The notes beneath the pieces were generated by a model. That model did not search any database. It saw nothing but the letters and a program-made list of their open reading frames with translations, and was not told the origin of the DNA. Shown piece after piece: positions 43,871 through 57,008 of a stretch of DNA of 61,852 bases (the first letter of the stretch is position 1; each line of letters begins with the position of its first letter). Both the position numbers and the translations under genes were made by a program. Origin of the DNA: Massilia glaciei (GTDB lineage: Bacteria; Pseudomonadota; Gammaproteobacteria; Burkholderiales; Burkholderiaceae_D); NCBI RefSeq assembly GCF_003011895.2, contig NZ_PXWF02000274.1:1-61852 (forward strand), given 5' to 3'.

Positions 43871-43967
43871 TGCTTCAAAATACACTCCGTTTGTTTGGCT
43901 GCGCCCGGAATGGGCATGGCGAATCATGCGCGGTGGCATGGCATGGCGAAAGACGCAGCGTTTGCAC
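43871..43967. repeat. Dispersed 97-bp repeat, copy 1 (upstream of MFS gene)
   Basis: Aligned without gaps to 45515-45611, about three quarters of positions are identical by hand count, with conserved runs such as TTGGCGAATCAT/ATGGCGAATCAT and CTCCGTTTG. It begins 32 bases upstream of the MFS start. Both copies precede minus-strand genes, at different distances. It has no open frame of its own. Confidence 0.75.
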
Positions 43968-44020
43968 TTTATTCATGCGTCTGACGCCAGGTATCAGCCA
44001 ATCTGCGCTAACATCGCGCC

Positions 44021-44932
44021 ATGTCCATCCCAGATCTCAATTTGCTGATCACGCTCGACGCCTTGCTGGCCGAAGGCAGCGTGGCGCGCGCGGCGCGGCG
44101 CCTTCGGCTTAGTCCCTCGGCGATGAGCCGCGCGCTGGCGCGCCTGCGCGAAACGACCGGCGACCCGTTGCTGGTGCGCGCCGGACGTGGTCTGGTGCCT
44201 ACGCCGCGCGCGCTGGAACTGCGCGCGCTGGTCGGCCAGTTGGTGCAGGATGCGACGGCGGTGCTGCGCCCTGCCGCGCAGCTCGATCTGGCGCGGCTGG
44301 CCAGGACCTTCACGCTGCGCACCCGCGAAGGTTTTGTCGAAAACTTCGGCGCCGCGCTGATCGCCCGTGTCGGCACGCAGGCGCCGGGCGTGCGCCTGTG
44401 CTTCGTCGAGAAATCAAACAAGGAGAGCGCGGCCCTGCGCGACGGAAGCGTCGACCTCGAGACGGGCGTGGTGGGCGGGGCGACCGGTCCCGAGGTGCGC
44501 ACGCGCGCCCTGTTCCGGGATCGCTTTATCGGGGTGGTACGAATGGGGCACGCGCTGACCCAGGGCGAGATCACCCCGGCGCGCTATGCGGCGGGCCGCC
44601 ACATCGGCGTCTCAAGGCAGGGAATCGACAGGGGCCCGATCGACGACGCGTTGCAGAAGTTCGGATTGGAGCGCGAGGTGGAAACGCTGGTGGCCGGCTT
44701 TGGGGCGGCGCTGGCGCTGGCGCGCGGCTCCGAGCTGGTCGCAAGCGTCCCCGAACGCCACACCCGGAACCTGCGCGCGGGGATGCACAGTTTCGCCCTA
44801 CCGGTCGAGGTGCCCGAATTCACGGTCTCGATGCTGTGGCACCCGCGCATGGATGCCGATCCCGCGCATCGCTGGCTGCGCGGCCTCGTGTACGAGACCT
44901 GCGCGGGCCGGACCGAATCGGCGGCCGATTAA
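44021..44932 (+). CDS. LysR family transcriptional regulator
   Basis: This is a 303-residue LTTR. N-terminal HTH residues read LLITLDALLAEGSVARAARRLRLSPSAMSRALARLRE, followed by DPLLVRAGRGLVPTPRALELR. The C-terminal effector domain begins about residue 95 and has the two-lobe periplasmic-binding-like fold (FTLRTREGFVENFGAALIARV). It is divergent from the MFS transporter across 181 bp and so probably controls it. The ligand is unknown. In the gap lie a 97-bp dispersed repeat and the MFS ribosome-binding site. Confidence 0.93.
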   Translation: MSIPDLNLLITLDALLAEGSVARAARRLRLSPSAMSRALARLRETTGDPLLVRAGRGLVPTPRALELRALVGQLVQDATAVLRPAAQLDLARLARTFTLRTREGFVENFGAALIARVGTQAPGVRLCFVEKSNKESAALRDGSVDLETGVVGGATGPEVRTRALFRDRFIGVVRMGHALTQGEITPARYAAGRHIGVSRQGIDRGPIDDALQKFGLEREVETLVAGFGAALALARGSELVASVPERHTRNLRAGMHSFALPVEVPEFTVSMLWHPRMDADPAHRWLRGLVYETCAGRTESAAD

Positions 44933-44983
44933 ATGAGCCTTCGCGCGTTCCTTAAAAGACCAATCGCGATCGGCGAATTGTGA

Positions 44984-45451
44984 TCAGATGGGAACTGCGG
45001 GAACGGCCTTCGACATTTCCGTAGTACCACTCCAGCCCAGGCCTGCGTACATTCCGCGCCCCTTCTCCGTCGCGTGGAGAATGGCGAAATGGACGCCTCT
45101 CTTTGCAAACTCCAAGTCTGCCAGCCGCATTAGTTCGCGCGCCAAGCCACGCCGCCTGTGTTCGGGTTCGACGTATACATTGAGCACATAGCCGCGCTTG
45201 TCCGATGTGGGGTGCGAGGGATGCGGGGGCCAATCGATAAGCATCAAGCCAATGCCGGCGATCGGCTGACCGTTTTCGCAAGCGACAAAACCAAAATAAG
45301 TGCGATCACGGAGATGCGGCCGCAACCAGTCGCGGAAATGCTGCGTCATGGCCTGCAAAACCTCCTCGCTTCGGCCAGCATCACGAAACATTTCCTCACG
45401 GTGCCGACAGACAAGCTCAACGTCGGCCTCCAAAAGCTCACGCACTTCCAT
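44984..45451 (-). CDS. GNAT family N-acetyltransferase
   Basis: This is a 155-residue acetyltransferase with MEVRELLEADVELVCRHREEMF at the start, then YVLNVYVEPEHRRRGLARELMRLADLEF, where the R/Q-x-x-G-x-A loop binds acetyl-CoA pyrophosphate (HRRRGLA). GMYAGLGWSGTTEMSK closes the fold. It is not specific enough to name a substrate. It converges with the LysR gene. Copy 2 of the dispersed repeat lies upstream, starting 64 bases before its ATG. Confidence 0.87.
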   Translation of the reverse strand: MEVRELLEADVELVCRHREEMFRDAGRSEEVLQAMTQHFRDWLRPHLRDRTYFGFVACENGQPIAGIGLMLIDWPPHPSHPTSDKRGYVLNVYVEPEHRRRGLARELMRLADLEFAKRGVHFAILHATEKGRGMYAGLGWSGTTEMSKAVPAVPI

Positions 45452-45514
45452 TCAATCCCTCCTTTTAGTTTATTGCGGGTGACTACACTTAGTCGACGAG
45501 CTTGTGTGCGTTTT

Positions 45515-45611
45515 TTCTTCAAAACGCGCTCCGTTTGACTGACACCTCTCGAAATGGACTTGGCGAATCATACGCGCTGGCGTGGCACGGCGGAAGGCGC
45601 AGTGCTGGCAC
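45515..45611. repeat. Dispersed 97-bp repeat, copy 2 (upstream of GNAT gene)
   Basis: Partner of 43871-43967; see that entry. Conserved blocks include CTCCGTTTG and TGGCGAATCAT. It sits 64 bases before the GNAT start and about 100 before the mazE start on the other strand, so it could carry promoter signals for either. Confidence 0.75.
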
Positions 45612-45642
45612 CTTAGCCTGTGAGGCGTGAAATGCAAGTAGA

Positions 45643-45695
45643 TACAATGTTTAAACAACGCGGTGGACATTGGCGCTGACATGGATCTACAATGT
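45643..45695 (+). promoter_or_regulatory. Candidate mazEF promoter/operator with TACAATGT direct repeats
   Basis: TACAATGT occurs at 45643-45650 and again at 45688-45695. The second overlaps a TACAAT that works as a -10, with TGGACA 18 bases upstream (about 45664-45669) as -35. A repressor bound to the repeats would block that promoter. GGGAGG lies just before the mazE ATG at 45715. Confidence 0.45.
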
Positions 45696-45714
45696 ATCAA
45701 CATCGGGAGGCTTT

Positions 45715-45966
45715 ATGGAATTGTCAGTTCAAAAATGGGGTAACAGTGCAGCAGTGCGTTTGCCAACTGAACTGCTGGGGATGCTCAAAGTTGGGCTGGG
45801 CGACAAGCTGACCGTCGATGTTCGTGCGGGTGGTGTACTGTTAAAGGCTAAGCGTCCAACATTTTCGCTCAATGACCTGGTCGCTATGTGCGACAGCAGC
45901 GCGCCGGAACCTGCGGACATGGCGGTGTGGAGTAAGGCCAAGCCGGTGGGCCGTGAAGCATGGTAA
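45715..45966 (+). CDS. mazE: MazE/AbrB-type antitoxin
   Basis: This is an 83-residue antitoxin with the swapped-hairpin AbrB-type DNA-binding region MELSVQKWGNSAAVRLPTELLGML, then DKLTVDVRAGGVLLKAK, then an acidic/flexible C-terminal tail for toxin binding. MazE represses its own operon and neutralises MazF. The start at 45715 is set by GGGAGG. The stop overlaps the mazF ATG by seven bases (45960-45966). The local GC is lower than in neighbours. Confidence 0.9.
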   Translation: MELSVQKWGNSAAVRLPTELLGMLKVGLGDKLTVDVRAGGVLLKAKRPTFSLNDLVAMCDSSAPEPADMAVWSKAKPVGREAW

Positions 45967-46307
45967 GGCGGCTGAAATTTGGACGCGGCGACATCATATT
46001 GGTTGATCTTGATCCCAGCGAAGGCCACGAACAAAAAGGCACGCGTGCCGCGCTGGTGCTTTCCACCAGCGTGTTTAATGCCTTGGGTCTTGTGCTCGTT
46101 GCACCGATTACGCAAGGAGGCGACTTTGCGCGGCATGCTGGTTTCGCCGCATCGCTAACTGGATCGGGAACCAAGACGCAAGGCGTTGCGCTGGTAAATC
46201 AAGTTCGTATGATGGACCTTGAGGCGCGCAAGGCGAAGCGGGTTGAAACAGTCCCAGAATTCGTTGTCGAAGATGCGCTCGCACGTCTCCGTGCAATTAC
46301 CGACTGA
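45960..46307 (+). CDS. mazF: MazF/PemK-type endoribonuclease toxin
   Basis: This is a 115-residue toxin of the PemK/MazF fold. The start MVRRLKFGRGDIILVDLDPSEGHEQKGTR has the conserved GDI(I/V)…DPxxGxExxKxR pattern. RAALVLSTSVFN, VLVAPITQGG and TQGVALVNQVRMMD are the remaining strands. It cleaves single-stranded mRNA at a short recognition sequence that cannot be inferred here. It overlaps mazE. A bidirectional terminator separates it from purL. Confidence 0.93.
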   Translation: MVRRLKFGRGDIILVDLDPSEGHEQKGTRAALVLSTSVFNALGLVLVAPITQGGDFARHAGFAASLTGSGTKTQGVALVNQVRMMDLEARKAKRVETVPEFVVEDALARLRAITD

Positions 46308-46323
46308 GAGGCTGAGGAAACAA

Positions 46324-46356
46324 AAAAGCCGCGGCCCTCGCGAACCGCGGCTTTTT
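46324..46356. terminator. Bidirectional terminator between mazF and purL
   Basis: AAAAGCCGCGG (46324-46334) pairs with CCGCGGCTTTT (46345-46355), with A-run and T-run flanks. It serves both the convergent mazF (+) and purL (-). Confidence 0.9.
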
Positions 46357-46357
46357 A

Positions 46358-50416
<4,059 letters not shown>

Positions 50417-50514
50417 GATTGGGAGGGGGTTGATGCAGCGTGGCTGCGGGTTAGAGATGAAAATGGCGATGTAAGTGTCATGCGAAGCGTGATGCGGACT
50501 TCCTATAGGCCGGT

Positions 50515-50520
50515 ATTATA
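50515..50520 (-). promoter_or_regulatory. Candidate purL -10 (TATAAT on minus strand)
   Basis: Plus-strand ATTATA at 50515-50520 reads TATAAT towards purL, about 100 bases before its start. No clear -35 at correct spacing is seen. The rest of 50417-50767 (351 bp) holds no gene I can support, only the vapB-side palindrome at 50709. Confidence 0.35.
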
Positions 50521-50708
50521 CCGCGTCGCACCCTCTCAAGCTTGCCTGTGGGATGCCCTTCGACCTGAAACAGACTTGGCAGTCAGGAGTCCTCACAGAA
50601 CCGCAATGCGCCTTGAACACTACAAGTCGCTGGCAAGAAAGTGATGCAACTGAAAGTGGCGAAGATCAGGCCATCCGTTCGCGTTTGTCCTGCCCTGCGC
50701 CGGATACG

Positions 50709-50722
50709 AATTGATATCAATT
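50709..50722. promoter_or_regulatory. Perfect 14-bp palindrome, candidate vapB operator
   Basis: AATTGATATCAATT is self-complementary and lies 45-59 bases before the antitoxin start. TTGATA inside it could be a -35. A ribbon-helix-helix antitoxin binding here would shut off its own promoter. Confidence 0.55.
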
Positions 50723-50767
50723 ATGGTATCGTGCAATCACTGGCGTTAAAGTTAAACGGTGAGATCA

Positions 50768-51007
50768 ATGGCATCCGTCACTATCCGCAATTTACCCGAT
50801 GAAACGCACCGCGCTTTGCGCGCGCGTGCAGCAAAACATGGCCTCAGTACTGGAGCCGAAATCCGGGCAATCCTCGAAAACGCCGTTCGACCCGAGAGCC
50901 GCGTCAAGCTCGGTTCCCTGCTGGCCGAAACTGGCCGCGAAGTGGGTGGCGTCGATCTTGAGATCGAACGCGATAAAACGCCCACCGAGCCGGTGGGATT
51001 GGAATGA
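50768..51007 (+). CDS. FitA/StbC-like ribbon-helix-helix antitoxin
   Basis: This is a 79-residue antitoxin. The start MASVTIRNLPDETHRALRARAAKHGLSTGAEIRAILE is a ribbon-helix-helix DNA-binding unit (short beta-strand ASVTIRN, then two helices). The C-terminal tail GREVGGVDLEIERDKTPTEP binds the toxin. The ATG at 50768 is preferred over a GTG three codons upstream because the GGTGAG ribosome-binding site fits it. The stop overlaps the toxin start as ATGA (51004-51007). Confidence 0.87.
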   Translation: MASVTIRNLPDETHRALRARAAKHGLSTGAEIRAILENAVRPESRVKLGSLLAETGREVGGVDLEIERDKTPTEPVGLE

Positions 51008-51432
51008 TTTTGCTTGATACAAACGTTGTTTCTGAGCCGCTGAAAAGCGCGGGCGATTTGAACGTGCTTGCCTGGATCGACGCACAGATCATCGAAACCT
51101 TGTACCTTTCGACAATCAGTCTTGCGGAACTGCGTTTTGGTGTCGCTGTACTGCCTGCGGGCAAACGGAGGGACACACTTCATTCCAGTCTTGACCGGCG
51201 CGTCTTGCCCCTGTTCGCGGTACGCATCCTGTCATTCGATGACCCTTCGTCGCGCGCTTATGCTGCGCTGCGTGCCCGTGCGCGCTCCTCTGGCAAGGCC
51301 ATTGCGCCCACCGATGGCTATATCGCGGAAATAGCGGCGACACATGGTTACACAGTCGCCACGCGTGACACGTCGCCTTTTGAAGCTGCTGGCGTGACTG
51401 TCGTTAACCCTTGGGCATGGCGGGCAGGCTGA
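51004..51432 (+). CDS. vapC: PIN-domain toxin, VapC/FitB-like
   Basis: This is a 142-residue PIN-domain ribonuclease. The conserved acidic residues are D5 (MILLDTNVVSEPL), a Glu in ISLAELRFGV, an Asp in IAPTDGYIAEIA and D121 (VATRDTSPFEAAGV). VapC toxins cleave tRNA or rRNA; FitB-like ones affect growth inside host cells. Four-base overlap with its antitoxin shows a standard operon. It converges with the hydantoinase gene at 51465. Confidence 0.9.
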   Translation: MILLDTNVVSEPLKSAGDLNVLAWIDAQIIETLYLSTISLAELRFGVAVLPAGKRRDTLHSSLDRRVLPLFAVRILSFDDPSSRAYAALRARARSSGKAIAPTDGYIAEIAATHGYTVATRDTSPFEAAGVTVVNPWAWRAG

Positions 51433-51464
51433 TTTCCGTAGGCTGATTTGAGCGTTGTTGCGCA

Positions 51465-54400
51465 CTAAGCAGTGCCGAAGCCCCCGCCGCCCGGCGTCTC
51501 GATCACAAACACGTCGCCCGCCGCCATTTCGGTCTTGCCGATATGCGCCAGCTGCTCGGTGCTGCCATCGACCCGCTCCACGCGGTTGACGCCGGTCGCG
51601 CCCGGGCCGCCGCCGGCCATGCCGAACGGCGCATGGACGCGGTTGTTCGACAGGATCGCGGCCGTCATCGGCTCGAGGAAGCGCACCTTGCGCACGCCGC
51701 CGTTGCCGCCGTGCCAGCGCCCCGCCCCGCCCGAGCCATGCCTGATCTCGTAGCTCTCGAGCCGCACGGGGAAGCGGAATTCGAGGATCTCGGGATCGGT
51801 CAGGCGTGAGTTGGTCATATTGGTCTGGACCACGTCGGTGCCGTCGAAGCTTTCGCCGGCGCCGGAGCCGCCCGAGATGGTCTCGTAGTACTGGTATTTG
51901 GCGTTGCCGAACGTGAAATTGTTCATCGTGCCCTGCGAGGCCGCCATCACACCCAGCGCGCCGTAAAGCGCGTTGGTGATGCAGGTCGAGGTTTCGACAT
52001 TGCCCGACACGACCGAGGCCGGATAGTGCGGGTTGAGCATCGAGCCGGGCGGGATGATCACATTGAGCGGCTTGAGGCAGCCCGCGTTGAGCGGAATTTC
52101 GTCGTCGACCAGGGTGCGGAACACGTACAGCACCGCCGCCATGCACACGGCCGACGGCGCGTTGAAGTTGTTGGGCAGCTGGCTTGAGGTGCCGGTGAAG
52201 TCGATCTGCGCGCTGCGGCTGGCGTGGTCGACCCGGATCGCGACCTTGATCCGCGCGCCGTTGTCGAGCTCGCAGGTGAATTCGCCGTCCCTGAGCGCGG
52301 TGATCACGCGCCGCACGGCCTCCTCGGCGTTGTCCTGCACGTGGCCCATGTAGGCCTGCACCACGTCGAGCCCGAAGTGGGCGACCATCTTGCGCAGTTC
52401 GTCCACGCCCTTCTGGTTGGCGGCCACCTGGGCGCGCAGGTCGGCCATGTTCTGGTCCGGATTGCGCGCCGGGTGGCGCGCGCCGCCCAGCAAGGCGCGC
52501 GCTTCGGCGTCGCGCAGCAGGCCGTCGGCGCCGTCGACGAGCTTGAAGTTATCGATCAAGACGCCCTCCTCGACGATCGAGACCGAATCGGGCGGCATCG
52601 AGCCGGGCGTGGTGCCGCCGATGTCGGCGTGGTGGCCGCGCGAGCCGACGTAGAACAGAATCTGCGCGCCGGCATCGTCGAACACGGGCGAAATGACCGT
52701 CACGTCGGGCAGGTGCGTGCCGCCGTGGTACGGGTCGTTGAGCATGTAGACGTCGCCCGGGCGCATCTTGCCCGCGTTTTTGAACAATACGGTCTTGATG
52801 CTCTCGCCCATCGAGCCAAGGTGCACCGGCATGTGGGGCGCGTTGGCGATCAGATTGCCGTCGGCGTCGAACAGTGCGCAACTGAAGTCGAGGCGCTCCT
52901 TGATGTTGACCGAATAGGCGGTGTTTTGCAGTCGCAGACCCATCTGCTCGGCGATCGACATGAACAGGTTGTTGAAGATCTCGAGCATGACCGGGTCGGC
53001 CGTGGTGCCGATCGCGCGCCGCTCGGGCATCGCCTCGACGCGCCTGAGCACGAGGTGGTTGTGATCGGTCACGCGCGCCTGCCAGCCCGGCTCGACGATG
53101 GTCGTCGCGTTGGCCTCGGCGATGATCGCCGGGCCCGCGATAAGGTCTTCGGGGCGCATGTCGGCGCGCTGGTAAAGGCCCGTGTCGTGCCAGGCGTTGC
53201 CGCCGAACATGCGCACCGTATCGAAAGGCTCGAGCGCTCCTTCGCGCGGCGCGGCCGCCACCGGCGTCTCGGCCGGCGCGTCCGACTTGCCGACCGCCTC
53301 GACCGAGACCGCTTCGACCACCAGTGCCTTGCCCTGCATCAGGAACGAAAAGCGCTTCTTGTACGCGCCCTCGAACTGCGCGGTCATGGCGGCCACCTCG
53401 CCGAACATGACGATCAACGCCGAATCGGTGCCCTCGTAGCGCAGATGAACGCGCCGCAGCAGCGTGATGCGCTCCAGGGCGACGCCCTGCCCCACCAGTT
53501 CCCGCGTGACCGTCTCGCCCAAGGCGGCCAGGCGCGCGGCCAGCGACTGCTGGTCGATGTCGGCCAGGCGCACCTCGACCGCCGCCTCGCGCATCGCGCT
53601 CTGGTCGGCCAGCCCCATGCCGTAGGCCGACAACACACCCGCCAGCGCGTGGATAAACACGCTCTTCATGCCCAGCGCGTCGGCCACCAGGCAGGCGTGC
53701 TGCCCGCCGGCGCCGCCGAAGCTGGTGAGCGTGTATTCGGTCACGTCGTGGCCGCGCTGCACCGAGATCTGCTTGATCGCGTTGGCCATGTTGCCCACGG
53801 CGATCTGGATGAAGCCCTCGGCCACCTGCTCGGGCGCCGGCGTGCTGCCGGTGGCCGCGCCGATCTGCGCGGCCAGCGCCGCGAAGCGCTCGCGCACCAC
53901 GTCCAGGTCGAGCGCCTCGTTGGCGCCCGGGCCAAACAGCGGCGGGAAATGGGCCGGCTGGATTTTGCCGAGCATGACGTTGCAGTCGGTGACCGCGAGC
54001 GGGCCGCCGCGCCGGTAGCTGGCCGGCCCCGGGTTGGCGCCGGCGCTGTCGGGCCCCACGCGGTAGCGGCTGCCGTCGAAGTGCAGGACCGAGCCGCCGC
54101 CGGCGGCGACGGTGTGGATGCTCATCATCGGGGCGCGCATGCGCACGCCGGCGACCTGGGTCTCAAACACGCGCTCGAATTCGCCCGAATAGTGCGACAC
54201 GTCGGTCGAGGTGCCGCCCATGTCGAAGCCGATCACGCGCCCGAACCCGGCCAGCTCGCTCGCCCGCACCATGCCGACGATGCCGCCGGCCGGGCCGCTA
54301 AGGATGCTGTCCTTGCCCTGGAACGCGTGGGCGTCGGTCAGCCCGCCGTTCGACTGCATGAACTGCAGGTTCACAGTGGGCATCTCGGCGGCGACCTGGT

Positions 54401-55064
54401 CGACATAGCGGCGCAGGATCGGCGACAGGTAGGCGTCGACCACGGTGGTGTCGCCGCGGGCGACCAGTTTCATCATCGGGCTGACCTGGTGCGACACCGA
54501 CACCTGGGTGAAGCCGATCGCGCGCGCGATGCGGGCGGTGGCCTCCTCGTGGGCGCCGAAGCGGTAGCCGTGCATGAACACGATCGCGAGCGAGCGCAGG
54601 CCAAGGTCGTAGGCGGCCTGCAGGCCGGCGCTGGTGGCGTCCTCGTCGAGCGCGCGCAGCACCTCGCCATGGGCGCCGACGCGCTCGTCGATTTCGACCA
54701 CATGGCTGTAGAGCAGCTCGGGCAGCACGATGTGGCGCTCGAAGATGCGGGGACGGTTTTGGTAGGCGATGCGCAAGGCGTCGCGGAAGCCGCGCGTGAT
54801 CGCCAGCGCGGTCGGTTCGCCCTTGCGTTCGAGCAGTGCGTTGGTGGCCACCGTGGTGCCCATCTTGACCGCTTCGATCACGCCCACGGGTATGGCTTGG
54901 CCGCTTGCCAAGCCGAGCAAATGGCGGATCCCAGCCACCGCCGCGTCGGGGTACTGTTCGGGATTCTCGGACAGCAGTTTGTGGGTCAGAAGTCGTCCAT
55001 CGGGACGGCGTGCCACAATGTCGGTGAAGGTACCGCCACGATCAATCCAGAATTGCCAATCCAT
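51465..55064 (-). CDS. Hydantoinase/5-oxoprolinase family protein (fused A and B subunits)
   Basis: This is a 1199-residue ATP-dependent amidase of the OPLAH type. The N-terminal HyuA half has [29 protein letters not shown] and an ASKHA-type ATP site, [12 protein letters not shown]. The HyuB half begins about residue 690, with [41 protein letters not shown] and [17 protein letters not shown]. The ending is the Gly-rich [11 protein letters not shown]. Such proteins hydrolyse 5-oxoproline or hydantoins to open-ring amino acids; 5-oxoprolinase is the most likely role. The start at 55064 is [11 protein letters not shown]. It is monocistronic. Confidence 0.94.
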   Translation of the reverse strand: MDWQFWIDRGGTFTDIVARRPDGRLLTHKLLSENPEQYPDAAVAGIRHLLGLASGQAIPVGVIEAVKMGTTVATNALLERKGEPTALAITRGFRDALRIAYQNRPRIFERHIVLPELLYSHVVEIDERVGAHGEVLRALDEDATSAGLQAAYDLGLRSLAIVFMHGYRFGAHEEATARIARAIGFTQVSVSHQVSPMMKLVARGDTTVVDAYLSPILRRYVDQVAAEMPTVNLQFMQSNGGLTDAHAFQGKDSILSGPAGGIVGMVRASELAGFGRVIGFDMGGTSTDVSHYSGEFERVFETQVAGVRMRAPMMSIHTVAAGGGSVLHFDGSRYRVGPDSAGANPGPASYRRGGPLAVTDCNVMLGKIQPAHFPPLFGPGANEALDLDVVRERFAALAAQIGAATGSTPAPEQVAEGFIQIAVGNMANAIKQISVQRGHDVTEYTLTSFGGAGGQHACLVADALGMKSVFIHALAGVLSAYGMGLADQSAMREAAVEVRLADIDQQSLAARLAALGETVTRELVGQGVALERITLLRRVHLRYEGTDSALIVMFGEVAAMTAQFEGAYKKRFSFLMQGKALVVEAVSVEAVGKSDAPAETPVAAAPREGALEPFDTVRMFGGNAWHDTGLYQRADMRPEDLIAGPAIIAEANATTIVEPGWQARVTDHNHLVLRRVEAMPERRAIGTTADPVMLEIFNNLFMSIAEQMGLRLQNTAYSVNIKERLDFSCALFDADGNLIANAPHMPVHLGSMGESIKTVLFKNAGKMRPGDVYMLNDPYHGGTHLPDVTVISPVFDDAGAQILFYVGSRGHHADIGGTTPGSMPPDSVSIVEEGVLIDNFKLVDGADGLLRDAEARALLGGARHPARNPDQNMADLRAQVAANQKGVDELRKMVAHFGLDVVQAYMGHVQDNAEEAVRRVITALRDGEFTCELDNGARIKVAIRVDHASRSAQIDFTGTSSQLPNNFNAPSAVCMAAVLYVFRTLVDDEIPLNAGCLKPLNVIIPPGSMLNPHYPASVVSGNVETSTCITNALYGALGVMAASQGTMNNFTFGNAKYQYYETISGGSGAGESFDGTDVVQTNMTNSRLTDPEILEFRFPVRLESYEIRHGSGGAGRWHGGNGGVRKVRFLEPMTAAILSNNRVHAPFGMAGGGPGATGVNRVERVDGSTEQLAHIGKTEMAAGDVFVIETPGGGGFGTA

Positions 55065-55163
55065 GTGTTTTGCCCGGCCCGGTGGTGAAGCACGTATTGT
55101 AATGTGCAATATGGACGTGTGAGCGAAAACACATGGGGTGGCGCTTCATTGTTTCAGTTTCAG

Positions 55164-55349
55164 TTAATGGTTCTGTTTTTGCTTGGAGCCGCCGCCGGCG
55201 CCGCTTTCGCTGCCGGCCTTGACGTTGCTTTTGGCGTCGTGGCTGCTCTTGTCCTCTTTTTTGCCGTCATGGGATTTGACATCCTGTTCCGTCACGTTGC
55301 TGTTGGAGTGGGGCTTGGCCTGGGGGCCGCTCGATTTCGATTCGTTCAT
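55164..55349 (-). CDS. Tiny hydrophilic low-complexity protein (61 aa)
   Basis: The frame starts MNESKSSGPQAKPHSNSNV and is almost free of hydrophobic residues (…EQDVKSHDGKKEDKSSHDAKSN…GAGGGSKQKQNH), so it is expected to be disordered. A good AAGGAG lies seven bases before the ATG at 55349, so translation is credible. It has no recognised family. It resembles the small, charged, stress-associated proteins common in soil betaproteobacteria, but I make no functional claim. Confidence 0.62.
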   Translation of the reverse strand: MNESKSSGPQAKPHSNSNVTEQDVKSHDGKKEDKSSHDAKSNVKAGSESGAGGGSKQKQNH

Positions 55350-55472
55350 CGGAAACTCCTTGTGCTTTAATGAATGGGGAAAACCTGCCCTAAAATTAAT
55401 ATATCGCGCACCGCGCCACTGTGCGTTCACGCTCATTAACCCGCAATCCCATCGAAACCCCACGCCCACACC

Positions 55473-56963
55473 ATGAAACCACTGTATAGCGTTGCCCAGA
55501 TCCGCGACATCGAAACGACCGCCCTGGCGTCGCTGCCGCCAGGTTCGCTCATGCAGCGCGCCGGCCAGTCCGCCTCCGAGCTCGCGGTCAAACTAGTCGC
55601 CCACCGGCAGTCGCCACAGGTGCTGGTGCTGGCCGGCCCCGGCAACAACGGCGGCGACGCGCTCGAGGTCGCCGCCAACCTCGGCCAGGCCGGCATCGCG
55701 GTCACCGTGCTCCGGCTCGCCGGCGCCAGCACCCCACCCGACAGCGCGCGCGCCCTGCTGCGCGCGCGCGCCGGCGGCGTGCGGTTTGCCGACGCCCTGC
55801 CCGCCGACGTCGATTGGGCGCTGGTGGTCGACGGCCTGTTCGGCATCGGGCTCGCGCGCGCGCTGTCGGGCGCGGCGCGCGCGCTCGCCTGCGCCGTCAA
55901 CGAGCACGACTGGCCGGTGCTCGCGCTCGACGTGCCCAGCGGTCTCGACGCCGACACCGGCGCCCTCGTCGGCCCCGACGGCGTCGCCGTGCGCGCCGGC
56001 CACACCATCACCTTCATCGGCGACAAGCCCGGCCTGCACACCGGCCAGGGGCGCGACTATGCCGGCGCGGTCACGCTCGCCGGGCTTGGCGTCGAGCTGC
56101 CCGCGCAGGCGCCGGCCGAGGCCCAGTTGAACGAGGTGGCGTTGTTTGCGCGCTACCTGCACCCGCGCGCGCAGAATTCGCACAAGGGCAGCTTTGGCAA
56201 CGTGGCCGTGATCGGCGGCGCGCGGGGCATGCTGGGCGCGCCCGTGCTGGCCGCGCGCGGCGCGCTGCTGGCCGGCGCGGGGCGCGTTTTCGTGGCGACC
56301 CTCGATCGCAATCCGGGCCTCGACATGGCCCAACCCGAACTCATGTTCCGCGACGCGGCCGGCTACGACCCCGCCGGCAGCACGCTGGTGATCGGCCCCG
56401 GCATGGGCGACTCGGCCGACGCGCTGCGCCTGCTGCATCGCGCGCAGGGCGGCGCCGCGCCGCTGGTGCTCGACGCCGACGCGCTCAACCTGATCGCCGC
56501 CAACCCCGACCTGCAGCTGCAACTGGCCCAGCGCACGGGCGCCACCGCGCTCACGCCGCATCCGCTCGAGGCGGCCAGGCTGCTGGGCGTGACGATCGCG
56601 GTGATCCAGGGCGACCGCATGGCGGCCGCGCGCGAACTGGCCGCGCGCCTGCGCTGCCACGTGGTGCTCAAGGGTGCGGGCAGCGTGCTCGCGCGGCCCG
56701 ACGGCATGGTCGTGATCAATCCGACCGGCAATCCCGGGCTGGCCACGGCGGGCACGGGCGACGTGTTGGCGGGCATTTGCGGCGCGCTGCTGGCCCAGGG
56801 CTGGCCCGGCTGGGAGGCGCTGCTGGGCGCGGTGTGGGTGCATGGCGCCGCGGCCGACCGGCTGGTGGCGCAAGGAGTCGGCCCGATCGGGCTGACCGCC
56901 GGCGAACTGCCGGCCGCCGCGCGCGCGGTGCTCAACGCGCTGGTGTTGGAGATCGGAGGCTGA
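55473..56963 (+). CDS. nnr: Bifunctional NAD(P)H-hydrate epimerase/dehydratase
   Basis: This is a 496-residue repair enzyme for hydrated NAD(P)H. Residues 1-215 are the YjeF_N epimerase with VLAGPGNNGGDALEVA and LDVPSGLDADTG. Residues from about 225 form the ribokinase-like dehydratase with SHKGSFGNVAVIGGARG, LTPHPLEAARLLG and GLATAGTGDVLAGICGALLAQG (catalytic Asp and ATP/ADP loop). It converges with ybbA across a 45-bp gap that contains an 11-bp inverted repeat. Confidence 0.96.
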   Translation: MKPLYSVAQIRDIETTALASLPPGSLMQRAGQSASELAVKLVAHRQSPQVLVLAGPGNNGGDALEVAANLGQAGIAVTVLRLAGASTPPDSARALLRARAGGVRFADALPADVDWALVVDGLFGIGLARALSGAARALACAVNEHDWPVLALDVPSGLDADTGALVGPDGVAVRAGHTITFIGDKPGLHTGQGRDYAGAVTLAGLGVELPAQAPAEAQLNEVALFARYLHPRAQNSHKGSFGNVAVIGGARGMLGAPVLAARGALLAGAGRVFVATLDRNPGLDMAQPELMFRDAAGYDPAGSTLVIGPGMGDSADALRLLHRAQGGAAPLVLDADALNLIAANPDLQLQLAQRTGATALTPHPLEAARLLGVTIAVIQGDRMAAARELAARLRCHVVLKGAGSVLARPDGMVVINPTGNPGLATAGTGDVLAGICGALLAQGWPGWEALLGAVWVHGAAADRLVAQGVGPIGLTAGELPAAARAVLNALVLEIGG

Positions 56964-57008
56964 GAGTTTTCTGGACGCGTATCGGAAGACTCTCCGCCTC
57001 TCAGCCTC
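56956..57008. repeat. 11-bp inverted repeat between nnr and ybbA
   Basis: GAGGCTGAGAG (56956-56966) pairs with CTCTCAGCCTC (56998-57008) around a 31-base spacer; the left arm overlaps the nnr stop. It may act as a loose bidirectional terminator, but there is no T-run. Confidence 0.45.

Noticed and set aside
52224-55088. A 954-codon plus-strand frame antisense to the hydantoinase
   Set aside because: No protein-like signature; the minus-strand frame has the HyuA and HyuB motifs throughout.
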